The notes under the pieces are model-generated. The model was not told the origin of the DNA. It was given only the letters and a program-made list of their open reading frames with translations, and searched no databases. Below, piece by piece: positions 13,501-25,119 of a stretch of 64,000 nt of DNA; positions within the stretch are counted from its first letter, which is position 1; each line of letters begins with the position of its first letter. The DNA lies in NCBI RefSeq assembly GCF_950023065.1, contig NC_088679.1, positions 30,566,001 to 30,630,000 of the forward strand. Direction: 5' to 3'. The stretch comes from Planococcus citri (lineage: Eukaryota > Arthropoda > Insecta > Hemiptera > Pseudococcidae). A program made the position numbers and the translations under genes.

Positions 13501-15016
13501 AATGACAAAGAAGAAGGCTCAAGTATAGAATCCTTAAGTGATATATGTATAGAGGTAAACTAAGTGATGTTTACCTGCAAAAAATATTCGATTTTAAAAA
13601 CAAGGCTAATGTTTCGTAACTTAATTTCTCCTACCTGCGTTCTTCCCATGCTTGTGAAGAATGGTTTCGATTTTTTTCTCACTCAATGTCGATTGAAATG
13701 TTACAAAATAAAATATGAAAATTGAGTAAGTAGGCAGTATGTACCAGTACCTATCTTCACATCGAACCCCTTTAATCCTTGTTTCTTTTTTTCTCCAAGA
13801 CTGGAAACTTGAAAAAACAAATAAAACTTTCTCGCGTTTTTATTTTTACATTACGAAAAATAAAAAATTGTATTTTATCCAAAGCAGGAAATGAGAGAGA
13901 TCTACAAATACATTAATACCCTGGGTATATTTTTACTGTTGAAAAAAATATTCGGGGGTAAGCTGCAATTTAATTAAATCGAAACACGTCTTTTGAAAGG
14001 AATTCCGTTTGTTTTGTTTCTTCGGATCTGTAAAATAAATGAAAATTTTTCAGCCTGTAATTAATTGAACTGTAATTTTTATACCGCTTGTTTGTGCCTG
14101 CACCTAATATTGGAATAAAATTCGCTTTGTTTTGGAAAGAATGTCACGAAAATGTAAACTCATTTGGAATTTTTTCGAGGTAGTTTGGTGTTCACTTTCT
14201 ATAAGGTTCCTTCTCATAAATTTCCACATTTTTCGAAGTTCTGGAGCTAAAAAAGTGATCAAAGTTTCCTCTATAAATGTTCACAATTCGAGTGAAGTGA
14301 CCTCTGTGTACTTCCAGTTGCTGAGGTTATTCATACTATGGAAGGGGGCAAAGTACAGAGTTCTGTCAAAATGTGTAGTTTTCACTCTAGGTAAATTTTT
14401 ACCTGCACCCTCCCCGCCCATACACACACACACATCACACACATCGCACAAAGGTAGCCATATCTCCGCCAGCTGACAGTATTTTGAACAAACCAAACAA
14501 AAAAAAAATGATAGATAACTGCATTTTAAAATTTTTTCCTAAATTTTTAACAACTCTTTTGGTGAAGGCTAAGAAACCACCTTACATATTATCTATTCGA
14601 AAGGCCAAAAACAGGACTTGAAGCAGACATCAATTTTATAAAATTTCGATATTTTTCAGGAAAACAAACAATAGTCAAAAAAAAAAATCGAGAAATATTT
14701 CACACCACATTTCATTATTTTTCGAACTCCTCCTCTCCACCAAATTTAGGGAACTGGGTGACTCTGAGAGGTCGCATACAAAAAATAAATGGATACCGAA
14801 CTCAAAACTCCACAACGATGAGTAAAAGAACGCACTGTATTTTGATTGTGTTCAAGAACATGACGGAGGGAGGTTATAGAGGTGTAAAATCGAAGAATAA
14901 GTTATCTACCTAGTAGGTATTTGGGCTCAGCGCAATCATTCATAATAATTACCAAAAAACTGATAAAATTTCAGCATACCTTTGTCAAAATTCAACAAAA
15001 TTTGTCAATAGTAGAG
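10560..15016. other. gene-poor stretch
   Basis: At 10560-10870 the DNA is A-rich and made of 'aaattaaaat'-like words. A CA-rich microsatellite lies near 14420-14450. Frames at 11145, 12015, 12799 and 14132 lack ATG, splice or family support. No gene is called. Confidence 0.4.
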
Positions 15017-16272
15017 CAAAACTTACCAAAACTTACCAAAATTTACCAAAAATTACCAAAAATTGGCAAAATTTACCAAAATTTACCAAATATATCAAAA
15101 TTCACCAAATGTTCCAAAAATGACCAAATTTACCAGAATTTACCAACCAAATATACCAAAATTTACTAAATCTACCAAAAATTACCAAAATTTACCAGAA
15201 TTTACCAACATTTACCAACATTTACCAAGTACCAAAAATTACCAAAAACTACCAAAAATTGCCAAAGTTTACCAAAATTTACCAAATATAGATATAAAAA
15301 TTTACCAAATCTACCAAAAATTTACCAAATCTACCAAAAATCATCAAATTTACCAAAATTTACCAACATTTACCAAAATTTACCAAGTACCAAAAATCAC
15401 CAAAAAACACCAAAAATTACCAAAAATTGCCAAATATACCAAAATTTACTAAATCTACCAAAAATTACCAAAATTTACCTGCATTTACCAATATTTACCA
15501 AAATTTACCAGCATTTACCAACATTTACTAACATTTGCCAATATTTACCAAAATTTACCGATTACTAAAAATTATCAAAAATTACCAAAAATTACCAAAA
15601 ATTGCCAAATATACCAAAATTTACCAAATCTACCAAAAATTACAAAATTTACCAGAATTTACCAACATTTACCAAAATTTACCAACTATCAAAAATTACC
15701 AAAAATCACCAAAAATTGCCAAAGTTAACCAAAATTTACCAAATATACTCACCAAAATTTACCAAAAATTACCAAAAGTAGCCAAAATTTACCAAAATTT
15801 ACCAAATATACTAAAATTTACCAAATGTACCAAAAGGCACCAAACTTACCAGAATTTACCAACATTTACTAACATTTACCATAATTTACCATAATTTACC
15901 AAGTACCAAAAATTACTAAAAATCACCAAAAATTAACAAAGTTTACCAAAATTTAATTTACCAAAAATTACCAAAAATTGCCAAAGTTGACCAAAAATTA
16001 CCAAATATATCAAAATTTACCAACATTTACCATAATTTACCAAGTACTAAAAATTATTAAAAATCACCAAAAATCACCAAAAATTTCCAAAGTTTACCAA
16101 AATTTACCAAGTACCAAAAATTACTAAAAATTACCAAATATACCAAAAATTACAAAATTTACCAGAATTTACCAACAACAACTAACATTTATCAACATTT
16201 ATCAAAATTTACCAAGTTTCACAAATATTACCAATAATTACCAAAAATCACCAAAAATTACCAAAAATTATA
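15017..16272. repeat. TTTACCAAA-type minisatellite, about 1.25 kb
   Basis: This is a near-continuous array of 9-11 base words such as 'aatttaccaaa', 'attaccaaaa' and 'tttaccaac'. Higher-order similarity is visible: blocks with 'tttaccaagtaccaaaaatt' recur about every 140-300 bp. Stop codons are rare in one register, giving Tyr-Gln-Asn/Lys-Ile-Pro-rich frames of 82-129 codons. These reflect the repeat, not a gene. Confidence 0.95.
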
Positions 16273-17302
16273 AAATCAATTTTTACCTGGAAAGTTCAAT
16301 TTTGAGTTCTTCAAAATTTAATTATTGATAGATAAGTATTACTTGAATATTATACCTACATATATTTTTTTATCCAGCGAACATTTCCAGTTTAAACTCA
16401 TCAGCTACCGTATAGTTTTCCCAAACATGCGAAAATTGAGATTCATCCTTCATAACCCTTCTCCCCATCACTTGAAGTATGGGACAGAAATTATAGTGGT
16501 TATTTTATTAGATCACAAAGAAGAGAATTCTTAAAACTAAAAGAAAATTTGAGTGCAGACCGGGTGAATCTGACTTGGGTATGAATAGAATGAGGCCCCA
16601 TTCTAATTATGAAAAAATGGTGCTTAGAATAAAATAATTCTGACCTTTTTCTTAAAAATATATTCAACTTCACACGGATAGGTAGATTTACCTATGCTTA
16701 AAGATCTGATTTTTTTGAATTAAAAAATAATCTATCAAATGAAGGACGTATATGTACCTATTTCCAAATTTAGTGTCATAAATCAGAGAATATGAATTTC
16801 TGGAATTAATTTGGCGCAATTTACTATAAGAATAGATTTGAAATAAAAATTAACACCCGAATGAAAAGATCACACGTACATCACAGTCAGCGGAACTAAT
16901 TAGGTAAGGACCTACCTATAATTTACTTTTTTGCTGAAACAGGCTCGACTTATGCAATACGTTCAAAATTCCTATTCGAGTAAACGGCTCATCATTGCGA
17001 CATAATACGTATTATGTACGCATATTTCAAGCAAAAAATATGTATAACAAGTTAATAATGACTGTAAAAAGTCACATGTGGATGTTGAAGCTGCGAGGAA
17101 TCCTACCTGGAGGTGATGCTGAAACGAGTTATATCCGAATTTTCATATTCGCCCAGGTGAACATCCGCAAATAGGTGAACCTCTTTTCTTTCAATGTAGT
17201 AGGAAATATCTATACGCTGAACTAGTAATCTAGTGAAAGCAGGGGAATGGACGGGTGTACGGGGGACGTACACAATCGAACTAGCGTTTGTATTTTATTT
17301 AC
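16273..17302. other. gene-poor stretch upstream of gene 1
   Basis: Non-repetitive AT-rich DNA. It contains the presumed upstream regulatory region of gene 1, but I can only name the TATA box that follows. Confidence 0.4.
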
Positions 17303-17309
17303 TATAAAA
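17303..17309 (+). promoter_or_regulatory. TATA box candidate of gene 1
   Basis: A TATAAAA heptamer lies 134 bases before the gene 1 start codon. With the usual 25-30 base spacing, transcription would start near 17333-17338, giving a 5' UTR of about 105 bases. That UTR includes one five-codon upstream frame at 17358. This is inference from consensus only. Confidence 0.45.
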
Positions 17310-17442
17310 TGGATAATATTAGGTAATTCTTCTCAAGTGTTGGTTAATCTGTATTCGGATGTTTTACCGATAAAACATACAGAGTACGGTGATACTTTAT
17401 TTTACACTGTGATCGTTGTGGCATATAGTGAAGTTTTTAAAA

Positions 17443-20400
17443 ATGAAATTTTTCGTAAGTTTTTTGTTTCTTTATCATTAAGTACCTATAACTATTTTAA
17501 ATAATATTTCGGGTATTTTTTGTGCGAAACGAATTTATTTTTCTTTTTAAAAGTGGTGTTTTACGTTTTGGAATTTTAACAATTTTTTCAAATTTAAATT
17601 CGAATTGTTTTGTTTTCAGTTTTTGTAACGTTTATTTTTTGACGCATAGTGCTTTTTTTGAGTTTATTCGGTTACGTGTAATCAAATTTCTATCTTTTGA
17701 AAAGGCCACCATCGTTCGGATTTCCTTTTGTTTATTCTTTAAACATGCAAAAAACGTGATCCCGCGTTTCAGACCGGCTAACATACTATTTAATTAGTAC
17801 TCTTTTTAAGCAATCCTCGACCGTTATACGACGTGAACCGATTTTTCAATAATGGGATTCTCTCATGTTTTACCCAACAAAGAAATACCTCGTGTTTTGA
17901 GTGTGATCCGATTTGAATACGGAAAAGTTTTAATTTCGTTTCGTTCTTTTTCCAATTATCGAGGTGCTTTTTCAAGGCTGTTTTTAATTGTTTATTCTAA
18001 ACCGGACTGTGCCCTTTTTAATTTGAATTAATTTTTGAAATAATTAAAACGTTAATTAATCTCTATGTTTTTATTGGTGAATTTTTTCATTTGTTGTAAA
18101 TTGAACGGTTGTGAAGGTTTTTATTGCATTTTCCACTCACTTAGCCTATTTGAATTTTTTAATTTTTTAATCCAAATTTTTCAAAAAAAGCTGTGGAATT
18201 TTTCGGAGTATAGCATCATCTAATATGACTTCTATAAGACAAAGCTCAATTTTTCTAAAATGTCTCGTTTTGATAAATACCAACTAAATAAAAAAAATCA
18301 ATGGTTTTTAAAATTTTGTTTGGAATTTTGAAAATGAATTCTAATTCAAATGTGATTTTAGTTAGACAATTAATATCGCAAGATGAGTGTATTTTTGATT
18401 ATTTCTCCTCGTTCTCCCTTTCTAAAATTTGTAAGAAAAGCTTTTGATTAAAAATTAACCAATATTCCCCCTCCCGATCATCTTTGAAAAGATCGATTAG
18501 TCGATTTTTGGAGTTTGATTAGTCGATTTTCGATCATTATTCATATAGGATTTCGATCAGGACGTCTTAACAATAAATTTTTCATTTCAAATACAATCGA
18601 TCATTTTTGGAATCGATAATCGCAAATAAATCGATTTTTGGAGTTCGATTAATCGATTTCTGGTCATGATCAATTCTGGATCGATTTTCTAGGCTAAAAT
18701 TGATTTTTCATCCCGAACATGATCTATCACCTAGAATTGAAAACAAAATTGAATAAAATCGATTTTTATGGTTCGATAAATCGATTTTCAATCGTGATCA
18801 GTTTTTTATCGGGAAGTGTCTGAGATCAAAATTGATTTTTATTACGAACATGATCGATCACATAGAATCGAAAATTGCACATAAATCGATTTTTGGGATT
18901 CGACTAATCGATTTTAATCATGATCGATTTTTGATCAGGACTTTCAGGTCTATGGCTGAAATTGATTTTCATGTAGAACATAATCGATCATATGAAATCG
19001 AAAATTGCAAAAAAATCGATTTTTCTACCCTAATCAATTTTTGATCAAGAAGTCTGTGAGGCAAACATTGAGTTTTATTACGAACATGATTGATCGCAAT
19101 AGAATCGAAAATTGTAAACAAATCGATTTTCGGAATTCGATTAATCGATTTTAATCATGATCGATTTTTGATCAGGACTTCAAGGTCTATGGATGAAATT
19201 GATTTTCGCATCATGTGGAACATAATCGATCATATAAAATCGAAAATCGCAAAAAATCGATTTTTAGACATCGATATTAAAATTAATCAATTTTTTATCA
19301 TAATCGATTTTTGACCAGGAGGTCTAATTCAACGCTTCACAGTATTCCATTCTCTCGTCAAAATAAACTCAATTGTTCTGTTCTAAAAGTGCATTAAAAT
19401 CAATACATTTCAAATTTCAATTGCTACCTATATTTACCCTCGTATTAAATTTTACAGCTATTACTCGCTGTACTCTGCGCAGTACGAGCCGAAGAATCTG
19501 AAAACAGCCAACAACAACAGCAACAACACCAGCAAGCCTTCCAAATCGTTCTAGTCGACAATAGAGATTCTCAATCCCAATCTTCAGAATCCGAATCGTC
19601 TGCCGAGCAAAAACAATTAAAACGTAGTTTAGAACATTCATCCGGATGGGTACCCTCATCCGGCCCAAGCGGTTTCGCTTTACCGGCTGAAGCAGCCTAC
19701 GCTGCAGGTCCAGCACCATTAGGATTAGCTGCTGTATCCGAACCCCTTCTTGCCGCTGCCGGAGCACCAATCGCTGTCTCTGGTCCAGCCGCAGGTCCCG
19801 GTTTATTCGCCGCTGCCGGTCCGGTTGCTGTCTCAGGTCCAGCTGCAGCTCCTGGTCTCTACACTGAAGCCAATTTGGTCGACTCTGGCGCCTATGGTAG
19901 TGGATATGCTCCGACTTACGCCAGGTAATTCTCGACATTTATTGCTGTCTTCTCTTAAGTATCGATTAATTGGCTATTTAGGTACTTACTTATTCGTATT
20001 GCCCAAATATTAAATTGCCAATCAGACTGAGACAATATAAATATTGAATTATGCATGCGTTTTAAAGCATTTAAACGTACGCATGAACGTGCTGTGCGTT
20101 TTACATAACAATCGTTGACCCACATTTAACGCAACAGACAACGTATTTCAAGATTAACTCTCTTGTTAAAACATCAAACTACCCGCCCACCACGTTCGTT
20201 TTATCAAAATCGTTCAATCTATGGCTAATTAATACTGTGATTTTTTTTTCGTTTTTTCTCCCCTTTACTCTTTGAAAAACCTTACCTATACTAACTTTAT
20301 CGATCATCAATTAACTCTTTTGTATTCGACGATGCGTGACATTTGGTAAATTAACGGTCCACTGGTGTAGTCTTCGGTCTCTAGAGTCTGGAAAAACTTA

Positions 20401-23400
20401 CAACTGGCTGATTAAATTCGTCAAAATTTTCCCGTTTTTAATTAAGTGTTGGAATTTTTTTCATCTGCTTTTACGAATGGTCAATATTTTCGTTCATTGA
20501 TTGGGTATTTTCCTCTCTTTTTGGCACAAGATGTAATAAGCCTAAATGAGTAAAATACGCTTCTTTGCTTGGAAATTTCAATTTGTTTGCCTTTTTATAA
20601 AAAAAAGAAAGCTTGATATTTTATGATTTTTTTTTACCAGATGGTTTATTCGTTTTATAAGTTCCGAGTATAATATTTACGCGACCTTGTTCAGTATAGA
20701 AAGCCTATTTTCGTGGTTACTAATTTTGTGTGTAAATATAAACTACAATTTAACTTTAGCGTATAGTTTGACGTATTCAATTAATATCGCATTTGTCTAC
20801 GTCTCAAGTCGATTCTCGCTTTAGAGAATATTTTTAAATTGTTGCTTTTCGACTGGGAAAGCAGAAGGGGAGGGGATGTTGTTGGGAAAAATGTGTGTTC
20901 TGTTTTGATGAACGATGGAAATGCTTTGAAGTAGAAATTGGGTAGGTCTATTCATTGATCGCTTGCTTCATTATGAAAAATATTTTTCTCATTTTCAATT
21001 CTTTTGAGTGTGAATCTGATCGTATCAAGATTATGCCATTCTCTGAATTATTAGGTACCTAATCAAATATTTCATTGAAGTAGATTTTGGAATTTTTTGT
21101 GAAAAAGTAGATCGAGTAAATAAAAAATACTTCACAATGTTGACCTGTTGCATTTTGAATTGCTCAAGAGCGTTTAATAAAATCAGTATTTCGATTTTTT
21201 AAAGAATTTATTTGAAGCCAATGAGCACTGTGAACTGGGAACGAACTGATTAAAAAAATTTTAGCACTTTCGAAATCATAACATTAGATAATACTGCTCA
21301 ACTTGGCCAAAATTTTAAAAATTTGACTCTCGAAAAGGCTCATTGGGAACGTGTGAGGGACCGATCGAAAAAATAAGATCGTATTTGGGTTCAATATCTT
21401 TCTCCCTGTCCAATTTAGGGGAAAGTCTGACCCCCCCCCCATTGAAAGTGTTGATCATTTTTAAAAAAACAATAAAACTAAAACTGATGCAACATTTTTC
21501 AGAATTTCAAATTAATCTTTCAAAGTTGAGTTTGTATTTTGACCATGTTCCATGGCATTGATCTTGGGGAGGAAGAGGGATTCAGAGGGGCTAGATGAAA
21601 AAAAGTTGATATTCGAATTAAGCATTTTTAAAAATTAGTAACTATAAAATGTGCCACTCAATTTTTGAATTTTTTGAATTTGAATAAGTAAAAATTGAAA
21701 GCTTTTATGCCCTCAAATAGTCTTGAGACTCCATTTTAAAAATTAGTTTGTAAACAAGAAGATAAAATAGCGTTTTCACCGTAATTCTACCAAATTTTTA
21801 TTCGTTTTGAATTCTTGAATTTTTTCAAATGTGAACCCAAAGAGGGATGAAAACATAATTTTTGATTTTTTTTTTATGTAGGGGAGACCGGGGATGTTCT
21901 GGATGGGGCTATGTTCTGGACAATGTCTAGTTTGAGCATTTCTCCAGTGCTTTTCAAATATTTTTTTACAGAAATGTGTGGCATCATAGTATTACAGTAG
22001 CATCCACAGATCGGCATTACGTCATCACAAGCAGTTTTAAAAACATTTCGCATTTTCGAAATTTACTTAAAAATTTTTTGCGACACATGTTTTTTAAAAT
22101 TTGAAAATTTTGTTTTTTCTCGAAGTGAATGAGCAAATACCAGATGAATATGACATTATTAAACATTATTCTTGCATTTTCTGCCGAGAGATGAAAAGTT
22201 TAGTGCCTGTAATTGATTGAAATCATCACTTCATTCTAAAATGAGGGGGTGCTATGTTCTGGACAAAAACTATTAAACATAGCTTAAATTGTGTAAAAAT
22301 CATTTCTTTCTCCTTCTTATCATAGAATGGTTCATTATTGTGAAATAAAAACAGAAAAAAATGATTTTTACAAGATTTAAGCCATATTTAATAATTTTTG
22401 TCCAGAACATAGCACCCCTTTTTTTTGGAATCAACTAAATCAAGTGAACATTTCTTTTTATCAATACAGGCACTAAAATGTGACGTGTTTATGCATGAAT
22501 AATGTCTGGGATGGAGTAAAGAAGATAATGGATTTGATTACATGTCCAAATTGTGAAGATTAGGCTTAATAATAAACAATTTTATACTGTGTCCATAACA
22601 TAGCACCTCGATGTCCATAACATAGCACACATTCTATGTTCTGGACAAAAAGTTGAAAGATTTTCAAACCTTAATTGCTCTTCAGTAGTAATATTTTTCA
22701 GGTTGGTTTCAAGATATGATGTGTAAAATGTTGAACTTTAACCATATAAATGTCTAACTACATGTTTAGGTGATTTCCACAGCCTAAAACGACAAATGAA
22801 AATTTTTGTCCAGAACATCCCCGGTCTCCCCTACTTTTAAATTTCTGAAATGACTCAATAAGAAAATCTGACGAAGGTTAATCTTCAATTATTTCGAATC
22901 GTCGTGAAAAAATATTTCGGAATTTTTCAAGTTTATGAATCTCAAAAGATTTTTCCAAAATTTTTTTCGTTACAATCGTGTTTTTTAAATTCAAGGTCAC
23001 GAATAAATTTGTGAAATGGTACGATGAATTAAAAAACAAAGATTGACAATATTCGTTGAATCCCCACGCAGGGGCATGCTTAGGGTTTTGGGAGCCCCAG
23101 ACTTTCAGTCATTGTATGCCTTAAACGAGCTCATAGCGAAGAACTATTTCTGGAAGAGCAGAAATCATAAAATTACCAATCAATACACTCGCAAAATTCT
23201 CAAGTTTCAATAAACATGTTAAACAGTTCATTTTTGATTTTCAATCAACAAATGAGGTCCATCAATATTTCAGAAAAGGAATCGTCACCTCTCGAATTTT
23301 GAATGAACTGTGAAAATTCCAATTTTTTCTTTCTGCTCCCAAAGTTTTGTAAAATTCTGTAAATTTGGATTTGCTCAAGTTGATTTTTCTATTCTTCAAA

Positions 23401-24126
23401 TTTATCAGTGGCAAACACTTTTAAAAAACGTATACTTCAAGCAACTAGGTAAATAAAATACCTACCTACGTAATTTTTTATGACCAAAAATAATATTTAT
23501 GAGCCTGACATTTTTCAAATTTGAGAAATATCTATCTTAAAATTCTAAAGATCGAAAACAAAATTTCTAAACTCCATTTTCTCATCCATACTTACACCCA
23601 ATAAACCCAATTTCCATATTTTTGTAATAAATAAAAGTGTCAATTCTTAAAGTTAACGTACATCGTATTCGTATCCTAACAAATTGACATTTTTTTTCAC
23701 AGCCTCGCAGCACCATCCGGTCCTCACATTCATTACGCTCCATCCGGTCCGCACGTGCATTTAGGAGGCGAACAATTAGTATCTCAACGTATCGAAATCA
23801 CCAGACCAGTACCAGTTCCAGTATACAAAACTGTAGCCGTCCCAGTTCCTCACCCAGTGCCATACGCTGTACCTCAACCTGTCGCCGTGAAAGTCCCACA
23901 TCCAGTCCCAGTCGAAGTTCCTGTAGCTGTTCCAGTCGTCAAGCACATTCCTTACCCCGTAGAAAAACCCGTACCTTTCCCCGTTGACAAACCATACCCC
24001 GTAAAAGTCATCAAGAAAGTCCCCATCCACATTCCCAAACCTTACCCAGTCCATATTCCAATCATCATCAAAAAGCACATCCACCATTACGAAACCAAAC
24101 ACTCAAAATGGGGAGGTTGGGATTAA
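17443..24126 (+). CDS. gene 1: secreted cuticular-type protein, VPVP-rich, three exons
   Basis: Model: exons 17443-17454, 19458-19924 and 23703-24126, 903 coding bases, 300 aa plus stop. Exon 1 is only ATG AAA TTT TTC followed by the donor gtaagt. Exon 2 starts after 'attttacag' in phase 0 and ends AG|gtaatt. Exon 3 follows 'ttttttcacag' and completes the split serine codon. The join creates the signal peptide MKFFLLLAVLCAVRA, with cleavage likely after Ala15. A 12-base first exon that splits the signal peptide is common in insect cuticular-protein genes. The mature protein has no cysteine. It is secreted and probably structural in cuticle or another extracellular matrix. Two poly(A) signal candidates follow, at 24703 and 25098. 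No chitin-binding R&R domain is visible, so the exact class is open. Confidence 0.87.
18478..19325. repeat. ATCGAT-rich tandem array in gene 1 intron 1
   Basis: Six to seven units of about 115-140 bp occur, each with 'aaatcgatttt', 'cgattaatcgatttt', 'catgatcgatttttgatcag' and 'gaaattgatttt' blocks. Odd and even units differ: those carrying 'aggtctatgg.tgaaattg' alternate with those carrying 'gtctg.gatcaaaattg' or similar. The repeat is therefore dimeric, with a period near 240 bp. Two short frames (18832 and 19090) are by-products of this dimer. Confidence 0.85.
19458..19924 (+). CDS. gene 1 exon 2: signal core, Q/S-rich and AAP/AVSGPA-rich region
   Basis: This exon encodes residues 5-159. 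After the signal peptide come an acidic Q-run segment (about 16-30), a Ser/Glu-rich stretch (about 42-54) and a Lys-Arg pair at 59-60 that could be a processing site. An Ala/Gly/Pro-rich region follows (about 75-140) with two 'AVSGPAA' modules and several 'AAG' or 'AAP' turns. Ala-Ala-Pro motifs are typical of hard-cuticle proteins in insects. The exon is clearly richer in G+C than its flanks. The open frame on the opposite strand over the same bases is a shadow. Confidence 0.85.
21878..22834. mobile_element. 957 bp MITE in gene 1 intron 2
   Basis: The left end 'gtaggggagaccggggatgt' is inverse-complemented by the right end 'acatccccggtctcccctac', and the match extends through 'tctgga'. Inside, the phrase 'tatgttctggaca' or its complement recurs several times (near 21910, 22253, 22402 and 22637). 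An inner inverted repeat spans roughly 22250-22425. No transposase frame is present. TA at both outer edges may be the target duplication. Confidence 0.85.
23703..24126 (+). CDS. gene 1 exon 3: Val-Pro repeat domain and basic/aromatic tail
   Basis: This exon encodes residues 160-300. It begins with two 'APSGPH' modules, each followed by an aromatic or His residue. From about residue 195 to 283 there is a run of Pro-Val dipeptides of the types PVPVPV, HPVPYAV, KPVPFPVDKPYPV and HIPKPYPVHIP, with Lys spaced through it. The end is His/Tyr/Lys-rich and closes in Trp-Gly-Gly-Trp-Asp. Such VPVP domains occur in many insect low-complexity cuticular proteins and probably form extended polyproline-like chains. 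The mirror frame on the - strand is a shadow. Confidence 0.87.
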
Positions 24127-24702
24127 ATACATACCAAATCTGATTAGAATTGGTTTTTGAGACTGCCATAAAAATAAGTATCTAGGTAAATTTTCTCTTT
24201 GTGTGAGTGTGTGTGTTTGTACATTTTTTTTTTCATTTTATTATTTTTTTTCCTCGATGTTTCGCTATACTACTACCTATTTGGGGTGACTTTCGATGTT
24301 TATTTTAATCCTAACCACGAGACAAGCTTTAGGAAAAATTTCATAAGTCACCTTTTTTTTTTATACCATAAAAGCGCTGTGACTCGAAAAAAATCTCACC
24401 ATATATACAAACGGTGAGATTACTCAGAATTATATAATACAACATTTCGTACGAAATTCATAACGAAAGACTTTTTCTTCGGGTACAATAGAATTTCCAT
24501 TTTTGTAATTTCATCAACTTTCACAACATATTATGTTGCTTCGTATATAAGAAGTATTTAAAGCTCGACATCATCGCTGCTTTGAGTTTTTTCTCATTGC
24601 AACTTTTTACCATTCGTGTAATTTTTTTCTTTCTTTTCGCGACGATAACAAAAAACGTATTCTTTCAAAAAGTACTTATACTATGTACGAGAGAAATACT
24701 CG

Positions 24703-24708
24703 AATAAA
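24703..24708 (+). terminator. poly(A) signal candidate, gene 1
   Basis: AATAAA lies 577 bases after the stop. A second AATAAA at 25098-25103 is followed by a T/G-rich stretch and is an equally good candidate. Only transcript ends can decide. Confidence 0.3.
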
Positions 24709-25097
24709 AAGGGGTAAAAATAACGTAAAAGAATTTCTAGGTATCTAATATATCTTTACAATGAATTCATTAACTCGTAGTCTATTTTTGTTGAACTCTA
24801 TGTCAACGATGATTCTCGTATCTGTATATCTATACCCATGAAACGAATCGTCAGCGAGATTGAATTTCATTTAAATTTCATTCTAAAGGGTTAAAACTCT
24901 ATCGAATACATCTACACCTACCTCATCATCATTCTCTACTGTTTTATAGTTTTTTTTGTACTCGTAGGTAGATAAGTACCTACGTTACCTACCAATTTAC
25001 GAAAGAATATTTTTTGAGTTATTTTTAGCACATAAGAACGTTAAAATTCGTGTATTTTATTTTCCTTTCGTCCTTTTTTTTCTCCCCGTTGAAGCTC

Positions 25098-25103
25098 AAT
25101 AAA
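25098..25103 (+). terminator. second poly(A) signal candidate, gene 1
   Basis: AATAAA is followed within 30 bases by 'acttttactttgttaatgt', a plausible downstream T/GT element. This would give a 3' UTR of about 1 kb. Confidence 0.35.
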
Positions 25104-25119
25104 ATGTACTTTTACTTTG

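Noticed and set aside
14921..15894. Three open frames of 82-129 codons rich in Tyr, Gln, Asn, Pro
   Set aside because: They are a direct reading of the TTTACCAAA minisatellite, which has few stops in that register; no start context or splice sites.
17247..17504. 85-codon frame over gene 1 exon 1
   Set aside because: It conflicts with the TATA box, the 12-base exon and the donor; no protein support.
19417..19938. 173-codon frame on the - strand
   Set aside because: It lies opposite gene 1 exon 2, which has correct splice borders and a cuticular-type protein; the - strand frame is a shadow rich in Arg and Gln.
23776..24102. 108-codon frame on the - strand
   Set aside because: Mirror of the Val-Pro repeats in gene 1 exon 3.
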